A DNA stretch of 8,716 bases. It comes from Phycisphaerales bacterium. Its GTDB lineage: Bacteria; Planctomycetota; Phycisphaerae; Phycisphaerales; UBA1924. A program made the position numbers and the translations under genes. The notes below the pieces were generated by a model. It saw only the letters and a program-made list of their open reading frames with translations. It did no database searches and was not told the DNA's origin. The stretch's first letter is position 1, and the number at the start of each line of letters is the position of its first letter. Shown in pieces: positions 1 to 6,139 of this stretch. The stretch spans positions 1 through 8,716 of the forward strand of contig JAIEQQ010000647.1 in assembly GCA_019747615.1 (NCBI GenBank), given 5' to 3'.

Positions 1-261
1 AAGAGCCTCCTGGCCGCCACCGGCAGCCGTCGGGACTCTCATAGGCCCTGGATCAGGATTTGGGGGGCAGGTCAGCACCAGACGTTCGCGTGGCAGGACG
101 GCTACTTCGCCTTCTCGATCGGCGAGTCCGGCGTCGATGCACTCCGCCAGTACATCGCCAATCAGAAAGAGCATCACAAATCTGTGAGCTTCATTGACGA
201 GATGAGAGCGTTCCTCGACAAGTACGGCATCGCACGTGACGAGCGATACATCTGGGAATAA
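1..261 (+). CDS. IS200/IS605-type (Y1) transposase, C-terminal fragment
   Basis: Frame 1 is open from the window edge to a TAA at 259-261 (86 residues), so the 5' part lies outside the window. The fragment contains FAWQDGYFAFSI (about residues 36-47), RQYIANQKEHH (49-59) and a C-terminus ending KYGIARDERYIWE. These blocks are typical of the Y1 transposase family (Y1_Tnp, IS200/IS605 and REP-associated relatives). Family members cut and rejoin single-stranded DNA through one tyrosine; Tyr51 in YIANQ, with the glutamine four residues on, fits that catalytic helix. The HUH metal motif would lie upstream and is not visible, so activity cannot be judged. The first 30 residues (SLLAATGSRRDSHRPW...) match the family poorly, so an upstream frameshift or a divergent linker is possible. 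The family call is firm; functional status is unknown. Confidence 0.8.
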   Translation, partial: KSLLAATGSRRDSHRPWIRIWGAGQHQTFAWQDGYFAFSIGESGVDALRQYIANQKEHHKSVSFIDEMRAFLDKYGIARDERYIWE

Positions 262-447
262 CGCGCCGCCCAGCCCTTCAGGCTGAGAGGCCGAGCGCGG
301 CCGTTCCCGGGGGTGTCGTCGCAAAGCCTCCTCCACGCCCCGGCTACTGGCGATGCACGCCTTCGGCGTGAAGAGCGCCTCCAACAGACGCCAGCAAGTT
401 CCTCTATACCGCAACTCCGCCCCGCTCCGCCCCGTATCGACCTCCCG
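262..447. other. Spacer after the transposase with three palindromes (possible element right end)
   Basis: No gene is supported here. Three stem-loops lie in a row. CAGCC at 271-275 pairs with GGCTG at 281-285. CCGGGGGTG at 307-315 pairs with CACGCCCCGG at 334-343 with one bulged G. CACGCC at 356-361 pairs perfectly with GGCGTG at 365-370 around a TTC loop. Subterminal imperfect palindromes just downstream of the transposase gene are what IS200/IS605 elements use as right-end recognition hairpins, so the element may end in this stretch. The exact end cannot be fixed from one copy. The hairpins could equally serve as transcription terminators. Confidence 0.45.
381..410 (+). promoter_or_regulatory. 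Candidate sigma70-type promoter for the 448 gene
   Basis: TATACC at 405-410 is a -10-like box (4 of 6 to consensus). CCAACA at 381-386, 18 bases upstream, is a weak -35. Transcription would start near 417, about 30 bases before the ATG at 448. Support is the motif and its position only. Confidence 0.25.
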
Positions 448-1356
448 ATGGCCGACTCGCCCGCACCATCGCGTCCGAAGTCGCTCGCGCAGCGGATCAT
501 CGTGAGCGCCTGGTTTGTCATCGCCCTCGCCGTGCTCACCTGGTCAGCCTTCGGCCTCAAGCGCGCCTTCGATTTCTCCGCCGAAACCTCCCGCGCCGAG
601 CGCGGCGAGCCCGCCCCCATTCGCGGCCATTACGACCTCTCGCGCCCCGGCACCTATGAACTCACGCTCGACCAGTGGTACGGCGCCGCCTGCCACCAAT
701 CGTTCGCGGTCGTGATCGACCCAGACGCATCTGACGCGTCAGCCAACCCGTTTGAACTTCGGGTGCACATAGCACTCAACGGCCGCACCGTCCCCGACCG
801 CGAGTCCGACGTCGCGGTGCTCACCGACGAGAACCCCTTGCACGATCGCATGTCGTTCCGCAAAGGTCAGTGGCCGCTCACGCTCGAGGTCGTCGCGCCC
901 GTGCAATCACCCGGCGCACGACTCGAAAGTCGCTACCGGATGTGTGGCCTCGAACGCTCGATGTCCACTGTCCTCTTCGTGGTGTACACGATCCCCTTCA
1001 CGCTCGCGACCATTCATCGCGCTCGTCTCGGGAACATGGCTCCGCCGTCACACCCGCCGCGCCCCAACCCCACTCACGCCCGCGGCTTCCAATCCGGGAT
1101 CGCCGCCTTGAACTCCGGGTCCGTCTCGTCGAACACCGGCACGATCTTGTCCTGCAAGATCTCCTCGATCACCAGCTCAAGGTCGCTCCGGCCGTTGCGC
1201 TCGACCATCGGCCGCGCGCCGTCCATGAGCTGCACAAGGCGCTTCTGGATCAGGGCCGTCAGCTTGAAACGCCCGCCGACCTTGTTGATGATCTCGTCGC
1301 TCTTCAGGGCCTCGATCATGGTGCTCCTCAATCAATCTGCGCGGCCGAGCCGCTAG
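448..1356 (+). CDS. Membrane-anchored protein of unknown function, probably frameshifted near its 3' end
   Basis: I do not recognise this family. The ATG at 448 is chosen because upstream codons run through the palindromic spacer. The product starts with a short basic N-terminus, then a membrane segment at about residues 18-36 (IVSAWFVIALAVLTWSAFGL). A soluble, probably beta-rich domain of about 130 residues follows, with Cys82 and Cys166. A second hydrophobic stretch lies at 173-189 (STVLFVVYTIPFTLATI). In the literal frame the ORF continues to a stop ending at 1356, but from 1074 on it lies antisense to rpoZ and is probably a shadow. A shift of one base near 1010-1013 would continue the helix as FIALVSGTWLRRHTRR and stop at 1109-1111, a better membrane anchor with a basic end. 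The intact protein may therefore be about 221 residues, ending near 1111. Either a real lesion or a sequence error fits. Confidence 0.55.
   Translation: MADSPAPSRPKSLAQRIIVSAWFVIALAVLTWSAFGLKRAFDFSAETSRAERGEPAPIRGHYDLSRPGTYELTLDQWYGAACHQSFAVVIDPDASDASANPFELRVHIALNGRTVPDRESDVAVLTDENPLHDRMSFRKGQWPLTLEVVAPVQSPGARLESRYRMCGLERSMSTVLFVVYTIPFTLATIHRARLGNMAPPSHPPRPNPTHARGFQSGIAALNSGSVSSNTGTILSCKISSITSSRSLRPLRSTIGRAPSMSCTRRFWIRAVSLKRPPTLLMISSLFRASIMVLLNQSARPSR
1074..1319 (-). CDS. rpoZ: DNA-directed RNA polymerase subunit omega
   Basis: An 81-residue product. Omega is the small subunit that wraps the C-terminal tail of beta-prime and helps assembly of core RNA polymerase. The sequence MIEALKSDEIINKVGGRFKL followed by TALIQKRLVQLMDGARP matches the conserved omega core (a helix, the K/R-x-G-x-R-F/Y turn, then the A-x-R-R-x-Q-type helix). 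It is followed by LELVIEEILQDKI, equivalent to the family's I-x-E-I-x-x-G-x-I segment. The C-terminal tail VPVFDETDPEFKAAIPDWKPRA is acidic and variable. The ATG at 1319 is preferred over an in-frame TTG four codons upstream because AGGAG sits four bases before it. The gene stands alone: no gmk or spoT neighbour is visible, and its 3' end converges on the membrane-protein gene. I see no clear -10 box upstream. Confidence 0.88.
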   Translation of the reverse strand: MIEALKSDEIINKVGGRFKLTALIQKRLVQLMDGARPMVERNGRSDLELVIEEILQDKIVPVFDETDPEFKAAIPDWKPRA

Positions 1357-1507
1357 TCCACTGCCCGAACAATCTGATTCGCCCCAATCCCCATCCCCCA
1401 CGCTTCTCCCCGCCCCATCCCCCCCAATCACCTTCTCCGCGAAGGACGTCGCCGTCGCCTCCGGCCGACGGTGAGCGATCAGCCAAAATTGTGGAAAGTT
1501 GTGAAAT

Positions 1508-1537
1508 TTCCCACAGCCTTTGCCGATGGTGTATACT
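1508..1537 (+). promoter_or_regulatory. Candidate sigma70-type promoter upstream of the DUF3553 gene
   Basis: TATACT at 1532-1537 matches the -10 consensus at 5 of 6 positions. TTCCCA at 1508-1513, 18 bases upstream, matches TTGACA at 4 of 6. The -35 overlaps the right arm of an imperfect inverted repeat (GTGGAAA at 1491-1497 with TTTCCCAC at 1507-1514), so a regulator bound there could block RNA polymerase. The local AT-rich patch (1485-1510) contrasts with the GC-rich surroundings. The downstream gene starts about 290 bases after the predicted start site. Confidence 0.45.
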
Positions 1538-1557
1538 AGGCCTCTCGGGCCGGGGGT

Positions 1558-1674
1558 GTGAGGTTGTTCGTCCCGTTCATTGCGGGATTCCGCCTTGGCC
1601 TTGTTCTCGCCTCGGACTTTCCGCCGCTGTGGGCTCTGCTTCGGCAGTCGGCCCCTCCGGTGACGGTCGTTTGA
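1558..1674 (+). CDS. Possible 38-residue hydrophobic leader peptide
   Basis: A GTG at 1558, preceded by a run of five G at 1552-1556, opens a short frame to TGA at 1672-1674. It encodes a largely hydrophobic peptide beginning VRLFVPFIAGFRLGLVLA and ending SAPPVTVV. It lies about 15 bases after the predicted start of the 1508-1537 promoter, so it would be the first translated frame of that mRNA. Nothing else supports it: the length is within chance for GC-rich DNA, the G run is a poor ribosome binding site, and I recognise no family. Treat it as a candidate only. Confidence 0.13.
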   Translation: MRLFVPFIAGFRLGLVLASDFPPLWALLRQSAPPVTVV

Positions 1675-1835
1675 TAATGCGATCTCCTTCGCGAGTGCCC
1701 TGGCTTTTCGGGGTCGATCGCTCGTCGATGTTTGACCATGATCTCGGCGTTTTTCCCTTCAGGGCGTTGTGCTCTGGGTGGCTGCGTACTTCGCTGGCCA
1801 ACCCGCCCGCCCCACTGCATGCAAGGATCTCGCGG

Positions 1836-2447
1836 ATGCTTCTGAAACAATGGTCTTTTGGGGACAAGGTCGTCCACCTCGATCGCCCGGAGTGGGGCGT
1901 CGGCGTCATCACCACCGTCACCGCGGATTCGCACGAGGGGAAACCCTGCCAGCGAGTCATCGTCCGCTTCGAGCGTGCCGGGGTCAAGACCCTCTCCACC
2001 GGTATTGCGAACCTCATCCCCGCCGAGGACGCCCCGAAGCTGCACGACATGAGCACCGGCGACAGTGCCAACGACCCGTTGCTCGGTGATCGCGGAGCCG
2101 TCGCCGCTCGCGAAGTCATGATGAAGTTACCGGACGTGGCCACCGACCCGTTCACCACCGCCACCGCCCGGCTCAAGGCCACCCTCGCCCTCTACCGCTA
2201 CAGCGAGCAAGGCGGCTCGCTGATCGACTGGGCCGCGGCTCAGTCCGGCCTGCGCGACCCCATGACCCGCTTCAACCGTCACGAGCTCGAAGACCTCTTC
2301 CGCCGCTTCGCCCAAGTCCGAGATGAACACCTCCGCAAGGTTGTTCTAGAAGTAAAGAAAACCGAGCCCGGTGCCATCGCCCTGCTCATGAAGCAGGCCC
2401 CGCGCGGCGCGATGAACGCCATGAAGCGGTTCGACAACATGCGGTGA
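1836..2447 (+). CDS. DUF3553 domain protein
   Basis: 203 residues, cytoplasmic (no signal or membrane segment). Residues 6-62 read WSFGDKVVHLDRPEWGVGVI, then QRVIVRFERAGVKTLSTGIANLIP. This is the DUF3553 pattern (GD-x-V-x-H, PEWG-x-G, VRFE-x-AG-x-KTL), a small beta-barrel that resembles the CarD/Tudor-like modules found beside helicases and transcription-coupling proteins. Its role is unknown; nucleic-acid or polymerase association is an inference from that resemblance. Residues 63-110 are a linker. Residues 110-203 are helical and charged, with DPMTRFNRHELEDLFRRF, a KTEPGAIALLMKQAPRGAM segment and a basic end. The ATG at 1836 is chosen because AAGGA lies eight bases upstream and the DUF3553 homology begins a few residues in; the frame is open much further upstream (from 870), but that part looks non-coding. 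No terminator was found close downstream. Confidence 0.82.
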   Translation: MLLKQWSFGDKVVHLDRPEWGVGVITTVTADSHEGKPCQRVIVRFERAGVKTLSTGIANLIPAEDAPKLHDMSTGDSANDPLLGDRGAVAAREVMMKLPDVATDPFTTATARLKATLALYRYSEQGGSLIDWAAAQSGLRDPMTRFNRHELEDLFRRFAQVRDEHLRKVVLEVKKTEPGAIALLMKQAPRGAMNAMKRFDNMR

Positions 2448-2748
2448 CCGCACCACCCCGGCGTGTCGCCCCCCGGCAACACCCGGCACAGACCCACCTT
2501 CATCCCGCAAGCCCGATACACTCCGCCTGAGGACGGAACCTCGTTTTCATCGACGGATCGATCCCTTTTCCGGACCTTTGCGCCTGGCACGCCAGCGCAT
2601 CGAGTCCCGGCGCGGGCGTTGTTTCATGTTCAGTGTTCCCGTCAACCGCGACGCGAACACGGGACAGAAGCCTCGCACGCCCCCACATCCGCCGCGTTGC
2701 TCGCACGGGAAACCCTGCACAGCGCGGCACAAGAAAGGACGATCGCAA
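2448..2748. other. Spacer between the DUF3553 and coiled-coil genes
   Basis: About 300 bases without a supported gene. TACACT at 2517-2522 is a -10-like box but has no matching -35 at 16-18 bases. A small hairpin (CTGG paired with CCAG within 2580-2598) could end upstream transcription weakly. Just before the next gene, AAGGA at 2735-2739 is its ribosome binding site. Short open frames on both strands have neither a good start nor recognisable products. If TACACT is used, the leader of the coiled-coil gene is about 220 bases. Confidence 0.4.
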
Positions 2749-3048
2749 ATGAACGACCAGGACTTCCAGAAGCGTTTGGGCGACCTCCTCGAGCAGATCA
2801 GCACCCTTCCCGAAGGCGACCGCGAGCGGCTCAATGAGCTCGCCACCGAGACCAAAGACCGCCACGACCGCATGAAGAAGACCGTTTCAGACCTCCAGGA
2901 ATCCCTCGACTACCTCCGACTCTCCGTCAAGTACGTCATGTTCGACCTCGAAGCCACCCGCCGCGAGAACGCCTACCTCCGCAAGCTGCTTGAGAAGCAG
3001 ACCAACGCCGGCGACTCGACCGACGAAACCGACAGCTCCAACGACTAA
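2749..3048 (+). CDS. Small coiled-coil protein, conserved hypothetical
   Basis: 99 residues, cytoplasmic, very rich in charged residues. The start at 2749 has AAGGA nine bases upstream. Almost the whole chain up to residue 85 is predicted helical with heptad-like spacing of Leu: FQKRLGDLLEQISTLPEGD, then a second helix from about 24 to 85 containing LRLSVKYVMFDLEATRREN (residues 56-74). That block has the look of a conserved core. The tail (86-99) is acidic and disordered (GDSTDETDSSND). It resembles small planctomycete proteins of unknown function, which I recall only by pattern; no enzymatic motif is present. A dimeric coiled coil that binds a partner is an inference. It appears to be a single-gene unit closed by the hairpin at 3095-3123. 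Confidence is high that it is a gene, low for any role. Confidence 0.8.
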   Translation: MNDQDFQKRLGDLLEQISTLPEGDRERLNELATETKDRHDRMKKTVSDLQESLDYLRLSVKYVMFDLEATRRENAYLRKLLEKQTNAGDSTDETDSSND

Positions 3049-3094
3049 GCCACGCCCGGATCCCTCGACGCTCCACCAACTCTGCACACCACCA

Positions 3095-3123
3095 CGCGGC
3101 CCGCGGATTTTCCGCGGGCCGCG
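3095..3123 (+). terminator. Strong hairpin terminator after the coiled-coil gene
   Basis: A perfect 12-bp GC stem: CGCGGCCCGCGG at 3095-3106 pairs with CCGCGGGCCGCG at 3112-3123 around an ATTTT loop, 46 bases after the stop codon. Only a short GTTT follows, so it is not a classical U-tract terminator. It could also act as a 3' stability hairpin. Confidence 0.7.
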
Positions 3124-3405
3124 ATCGTTTGGGCCGGAATGGACCCTCGCACCTTCCGGCTCCAACCGCGGCGCGCCGCCTTCGCAGCCGAATGAGCACC
3201 TTTCTGACCTGGGGTTCGTGCTGGGCCCAACCGGTCGTCGGATTCGGTTCGATATCCCGAACCAGATGGCCTGATCGTTGCATCGAAACCCACGGTGGAG
3301 TCGTACACTTTCCTGTGGCAAACGCCTGCTTTGGCCGATCCACGCATCTTGGGGATTCTCTGAGGGGTCTTGATGTTTGTGCCGGCCGTCGGCCCGGAGA
3401 TTCTG
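3124..3405. other. Upstream region of the exported TPR-like protein gene
   Basis: No gene is supported. GGTTCG at 3246-3251 pairs with CGAACC at 3258-3263, a perfect 6-bp inverted repeat about 40 bases before the candidate -10 box. It could be an operator or a minor hairpin. The promoter candidate is listed separately. Two possible ribosome binding sites lie near the end: GAGGGG at 3362-3367 for an ATG at 3373, and GGAG at 3396-3399 for the ATG at 3406. Confidence 0.4.
3278..3309 (+). promoter_or_regulatory. Candidate promoter for the exported TPR-like protein gene
   Basis: TACACT at 3304-3309 is a -10-like box. TTGCAT at 3278-3283 is a weak -35 at a long spacing of 20 bases. The predicted start near 3316 gives a leader of about 60-90 bases. 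The same TACACT box occurs at 2517, which lends slight support. Confidence 0.3.
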
Positions 3406-4719
3406 ATGAACGCTCACGCGACACCCACGAACCCACGAACACCTGACCTCGCCGCGCTGCGATCGATCGCGCCGACATCGATGCGCCGCGCGATGCTCTC
3501 ATCGCTTTCGATCGCGCTTGCGCTCGTCGCTGGCACCGCAGTGCCGACCGCCGCCGCCCTCGCCCAAGGCACGCCCGCGGCACCGGCCAACACCGCCCCC
3601 CGCGCACCGGCTGGCCCCGTCATCGCGCCGACTTCACCGGGCATCACCCCGACTTCGCCGACGACCGGCTCGCCAACGACGCGACCAAACGGGCTCGCTC
3701 CGTCGCGCTATCCGCCGGGCGTGATTTCGCCACCGAACTTGCCAATCACGCCGACGCTCGGGCCGGCGCTGGTCGGCCCGGGGTACAACCGGCCGCCGGT
3801 GCGGTATTACCGAGGCGATGACGTCATCCGCCGGAACCCGAGTCGGCGGCCAGACGCCGTGGGCCCGCGTTTTGGCACGATTCAGAACAATGGCGACTCG
3901 ATCGTCGCGGTGCCGTATGACGATCGCTCGGGCGTCTCGATCCGTGGGGACTTCGCCACGGACAACTTCCGCGTGGGGTTTAGCGTCAACAGCCCGAACG
4001 TGTACTTCCGTCGGCACTGGGCCGATGGCTATATTGGAACCGGCTTCTGCAGATCCAACAGCGTGACGTTCGGCTTCATTCGCGCCGATCGCGTCTGGGA
4101 CAACTACTTCTATAACAACTCCGACCCGGTCTACGGCAGCTACAACGAACTGGACCCGCGCGTGAACCCGGAGATCAGGCCGATGACCACGACGCCGGCG
4201 ACTCCCGGCGCGACGACGCCCAACCAGCCCGCTCAGATCGTGCCGGCGCCGAACACACCGCAGCAGCCGATCATCATCTCCGCCTTTGATCGCGGCGTGC
4301 TCGCCATCCGCGAATCAGAGTTCGAAGCCTCCGCCAACGCGCTCCGCGAACACCTGCGCGCGTTCCCGCGCGACGTCGTCGCCATGCGGTTGCTCGCGCT
4401 GGCGCTGATCGGCCAACGCGAGCCGGCTGAGGGCGTGGCGCTGCTGGTAATGGCCTATCAGCTCGACCCGACGCTGGCGTACCGGCCTGTGTCGGTCGAG
4501 TTCGAGACCGCCAGCGATTCTCGCAGCGCACTGTCGCGCGTGTCAGAGTTCGCCGTGAGCTTTGCCCAGAAACAGGGCACCAGCTCCTCCTGGCTCGCGG
4601 CGGTCGTCACCCTCCAAGGCCTGGATCGCAAAGCCCCCGCGGCGCGACTGCTCAAACGCGCCGAAGACAACGGCCTCGAAGCCCGCATCGCCGATGAGCT
4701 CCGCAAGGCGCTGAGGTGA
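3406..4719 (+). CDS. Exported protein with Pro/Thr-rich linkers and TPR-like C-terminus, function unknown
   Basis: 437 residues from the ATG at 3406 (GGAG six bases upstream); an ATG at 3373 is also possible and would add 11 residues. Residues 26-53 are a Sec signal peptide with a basic start (MRRAM), a hydrophobic core (LSIALALVAGTA) and a likely cleavage site after ALA (51-53), preceded by an unusually long N-extension. Residues 55-130 are low-complexity Pro/Ala/Thr. Residues 131-255 form a Tyr/Asn/Arg-rich, probably beta-structured domain I do not recognise (RGDFATDNFRVGFSVNS, YFRRHWADGYIGTGFCRS, WDNYFYNNSDPVYGSY). Residues 256-290 are a second Pro/Thr linker. From 293, helices RGVLAIRESEFEASANAL, FPRDVVAMRLLALALIG and EGVALLVMAYQLDP look like tetratricopeptide repeats, and a further helical pair (385-437) ends the chain. 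A periplasmic or envelope scaffold is an inference. No catalytic motif was seen. Confidence 0.78.
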   Translation: MNAHATPTNPRTPDLAALRSIAPTSMRRAMLSSLSIALALVAGTAVPTAAALAQGTPAAPANTAPRAPAGPVIAPTSPGITPTSPTTGSPTTRPNGLAPSRYPPGVISPPNLPITPTLGPALVGPGYNRPPVRYYRGDDVIRRNPSRRPDAVGPRFGTIQNNGDSIVAVPYDDRSGVSIRGDFATDNFRVGFSVNSPNVYFRRHWADGYIGTGFCRSNSVTFGFIRADRVWDNYFYNNSDPVYGSYNELDPRVNPEIRPMTTTPATPGATTPNQPAQIVPAPNTPQQPIIISAFDRGVLAIRESEFEASANALREHLRAFPRDVVAMRLLALALIGQREPAEGVALLVMAYQLDPTLAYRPVSVEFETASDSRSALSRVSEFAVSFAQKQGTSSSWLAAVVTLQGLDRKAPAARLLKRAEDNGLEARIADELRKALR

Positions 4720-4782
4720 GGACATAGGCACTGGGCACTGGGCATCAGGCACTGGGGAACCGGCAATCAGGAATTCGGAAGA
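4720..4782. repeat. Heptanucleotide array between convergent genes
   Basis: Nine consecutive 7-base units in exact register begin directly after the stop codon at 4717-4719. GGCACTG occurs three times (4727, 4734, 4748), with GGCATCA at 4741 and GGCAATC at 4762. The outer units GGACATA, GGGAACC, AGGAATT and CGGAAGA are more degenerate. Most units start with GG. The array fills nearly the whole spacer between two convergent genes, and I see no other terminator there. Function is unknown. Confidence 0.7.
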
Positions 4783-4789
4783 CGACACG

Positions 4790-6073
4790 TCATGCCGCGA
4801 TTCGGAGCGTTGCGGTTTGCTGCGCCGCTTCGCGTCGGATCGCTAGCAGTGTGATGTCATCGGGCTGGTGCAGTGAGCCGCCCTGCTGATCGAGCGACCG
4901 TTCGAGATCGGCGATGGCTTCTCGGAGGCTGGCACCCTCTTGCCTCGCGCGGGTCGCCATGCGTGCGAAATGCCACAAGTGCCGCTCGTGCGCCGGCAGC
5001 GACGCGGCGTTCGGGTCCGTACACGCGCCTTCGAACGCTCGCTCAAACCCGTCGGAGTAGATCGCCAGCGAGTCGCCCTGCTCAAGGCCGACCTTCAGCG
5101 AGGGGTACGTGACATCGGAGATCGCGCCGAGCGGTGGGCCGCCGGCATCGAGCTCGACGCGGCCGACGCTGGAGTAGACGATTGGTGCCGGGTGGCCGGC
5201 GACGGCAGACTCGAGTTCCCAAGTTCGAATGTCGAGCACGCAGTACGCCGCGGTGACCAGAAGGTGTGTCGGCCCGCGTCGATCGATGAAGGCATCGTTG
5301 AATCGCGAGAGCGCCTCGCCGGGAGAGAGCACTCTGGCCCCCGGCGCGTGCGACTCGGTCATCGGCATGAGCTTGCTCAGGAGCATCAGCGTGATCGCGG
5401 CGGAGACGCCGTGGCCCGCGGCATCGGCGACCAGCAGGCCCAGGTGGTCCGGCCCGAGCCGCACGACATCGAACATGTCGCCGTTGAGGCTGGAGCTGGC
5501 TCGCGAGATCGAGCCGATCGAGAGGCCGTCGATCTTTGGCAGATCGTGGTTCAGAAGTTCTCGTTGCAGAAGGGCTGCGGATTCCATCTCATCGTGCGTG
5601 CGTTCGAGCATGGTTGATGCCGCCTGCGTCGCGCGCTCGAGCGCGCGGCAACGGAGCGAGAGCTCGCGCGTGGCGCGGCTGGACGCCAGCAGCCCAAGCA
5701 GCACCGAGGCGACGTGCCGATCGTCGGCGCTGAACGCCAGCTCAACCACGGGGCCATCGGCACCGGAGCCGAGTGACGCGGGTGCATCGGTGATCACCAG
5801 CAGCGGCACGCCGGCGTCGCCGGCGAAGTCGGCCAGTCGATCGCGTGCGGGGCGGGCGTGCTCGGCACGCGTGATCAGGATGACGACGTTGTTGGCGTCG
5901 ATCGCTTTGCGGAGCGCCGGCGCCGCCCAGGCCTGGTTCAGCGATTCGATGGACATCGCGATGCGCTCTCGCACCGGACAGAACGCGCAGATCGCGCCGG
6001 CACGGGCGCGTGCGGCTTCGAGCGGGACACCCGCGACGAGGACGAAGACGTTGAGGGGGGGGACGGAATCCAT
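4790..6073 (-). CDS. PP2C-family serine/threonine phosphatase (SpoIIE/RsbU type) with N-terminal putative sensor domain
   Basis: 427 residues, cytoplasmic. The C-terminal domain (about 170-413) is a SpoIIE-type metal-dependent phosphatase. The metal-binding motifs are all present: GDMFD at 198-202, DAAGHG at 217-222, SDG at 340-342 and PDD at 404-406. AGHPAP (292-297) and GGPPLG (311-316) are also family hallmarks. Such enzymes usually dephosphorylate an anti-sigma-factor antagonist in partner-switching; no antagonist or anti-sigma gene is in this window. Residues 135-178 form a helical linker ending in the LLQRELL segment common to RsbU relatives. Residues 1-130 look like an alpha/beta, receiver-like domain (strands NVFVLVAG, NVVILITR, PLLVITD, VVELAFS) with a CAFC pair at 29-32; I see no obvious phospho-acceptor aspartate pattern. 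The ATG at 6073 keeps the first strand but has no ribosome binding site, because a heptad array abuts it. A C8 tract spans codons 4-7. Met40 is an alternative start. Confidence 0.87.
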   Translation of the reverse strand: MDSVPPLNVFVLVAGVPLEAARARAGAICAFCPVRERIAMSIESLNQAWAAPALRKAIDANNVVILITRAEHARPARDRLADFAGDAGVPLLVITDAPASLGSGADGPVVELAFSADDRHVASVLLGLLASSRATRELSLRCRALERATQAASTMLERTHDEMESAALLQRELLNHDLPKIDGLSIGSISRASSSLNGDMFDVVRLGPDHLGLLVADAAGHGVSAAITLMLLSKLMPMTESHAPGARVLSPGEALSRFNDAFIDRRGPTHLLVTAAYCVLDIRTWELESAVAGHPAPIVYSSVGRVELDAGGPPLGAISDVTYPSLKVGLEQGDSLAIYSDGFERAFEGACTDPNAASLPAHERHLWHFARMATRARQEGASLREAIADLERSLDQQGGSLHQPDDITLLAIRREAAQQTATLRIAA

Positions 6074-6139
6074 CAGCTATCAGCCTTCAGCTTTCAGCGA
6101 GCGGGAGCGGCAGTCGGGAGGGGACGGCAATCGGCAATC
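6074..6139. repeat. Heptanucleotide array abutting the phosphatase start codon
   Basis: Directly upstream of the minus-strand ATG, four units begin CAGC every seven bases (CAGCTAT at 6074, CAGCCTT at 6081, CAGCTTT at 6088, CAGCGAG at 6095). Then come CGGGAGC at 6102, GGCAGTC at 6109 and GGGAGGG at 6116. After a 3-base slip, GGCAATC occurs twice (6126 and 6133). It joins two unit families seen separately at 4720-4782 (GGCA type) and 8461-8495 (AGCC type). It occupies the place where a ribosome binding site would be expected. Confidence 0.65.

Larger units (their letters stand above)
1320..1835. other. Long spacer between divergent rpoZ and the DUF3553 gene
   Basis: About 500 bases without a confident gene. 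The part near rpoZ is pyrimidine-rich on the plus strand (runs of C between 1380 and 1430). CCGTCG at 1452-1457 pairs with CGACGG at 1466-1471, forming a hairpin. An imperfect inverted repeat follows: GTGGAAA at 1491-1497 against TTTCCCAC at 1507-1514. A promoter-like pair lies at 1508-1537, and a weak small ORF at 1558-1674. The remainder up to 1835 holds no structure I can name. If the promoter is used, the DUF3553 mRNA has a leader of about 290 bases. Confidence 0.5.

Noticed and set aside
313..447. N-terminal extension of the membrane protein from GTG at 313
   Set aside because: It translates the palindromic spacer after the transposase. The ATG at 448 starts directly before a typical basic N-terminus and membrane helix.
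870..1835. Long in-frame upstream extension of the DUF3553 gene
   Set aside because: It runs antisense through rpoZ and through the spacer, with Arg/Pro/His-rich composition and no family match. AAGGA at 1823-1827 supports the start at 1836.
1929..2724. Shared 12-mer GGGAAACCCTGC at about 1939 and 2707
   Set aside because: Only two copies, one in coding sequence and one in a leader. The context differs, so chance similarity is the simplest reading.
2936..3607. 223-codon open frame on the minus strand
   Set aside because: It overlaps the coiled-coil gene, the terminator hairpin and the signal-peptide gene, and is Arg/Ser-rich without any domain.
4720..4782. Short-repeat array as a CRISPR
   Set aside because: Units are seven bases with no unique spacers. 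CRISPR repeats are longer and separated by spacers of similar length.
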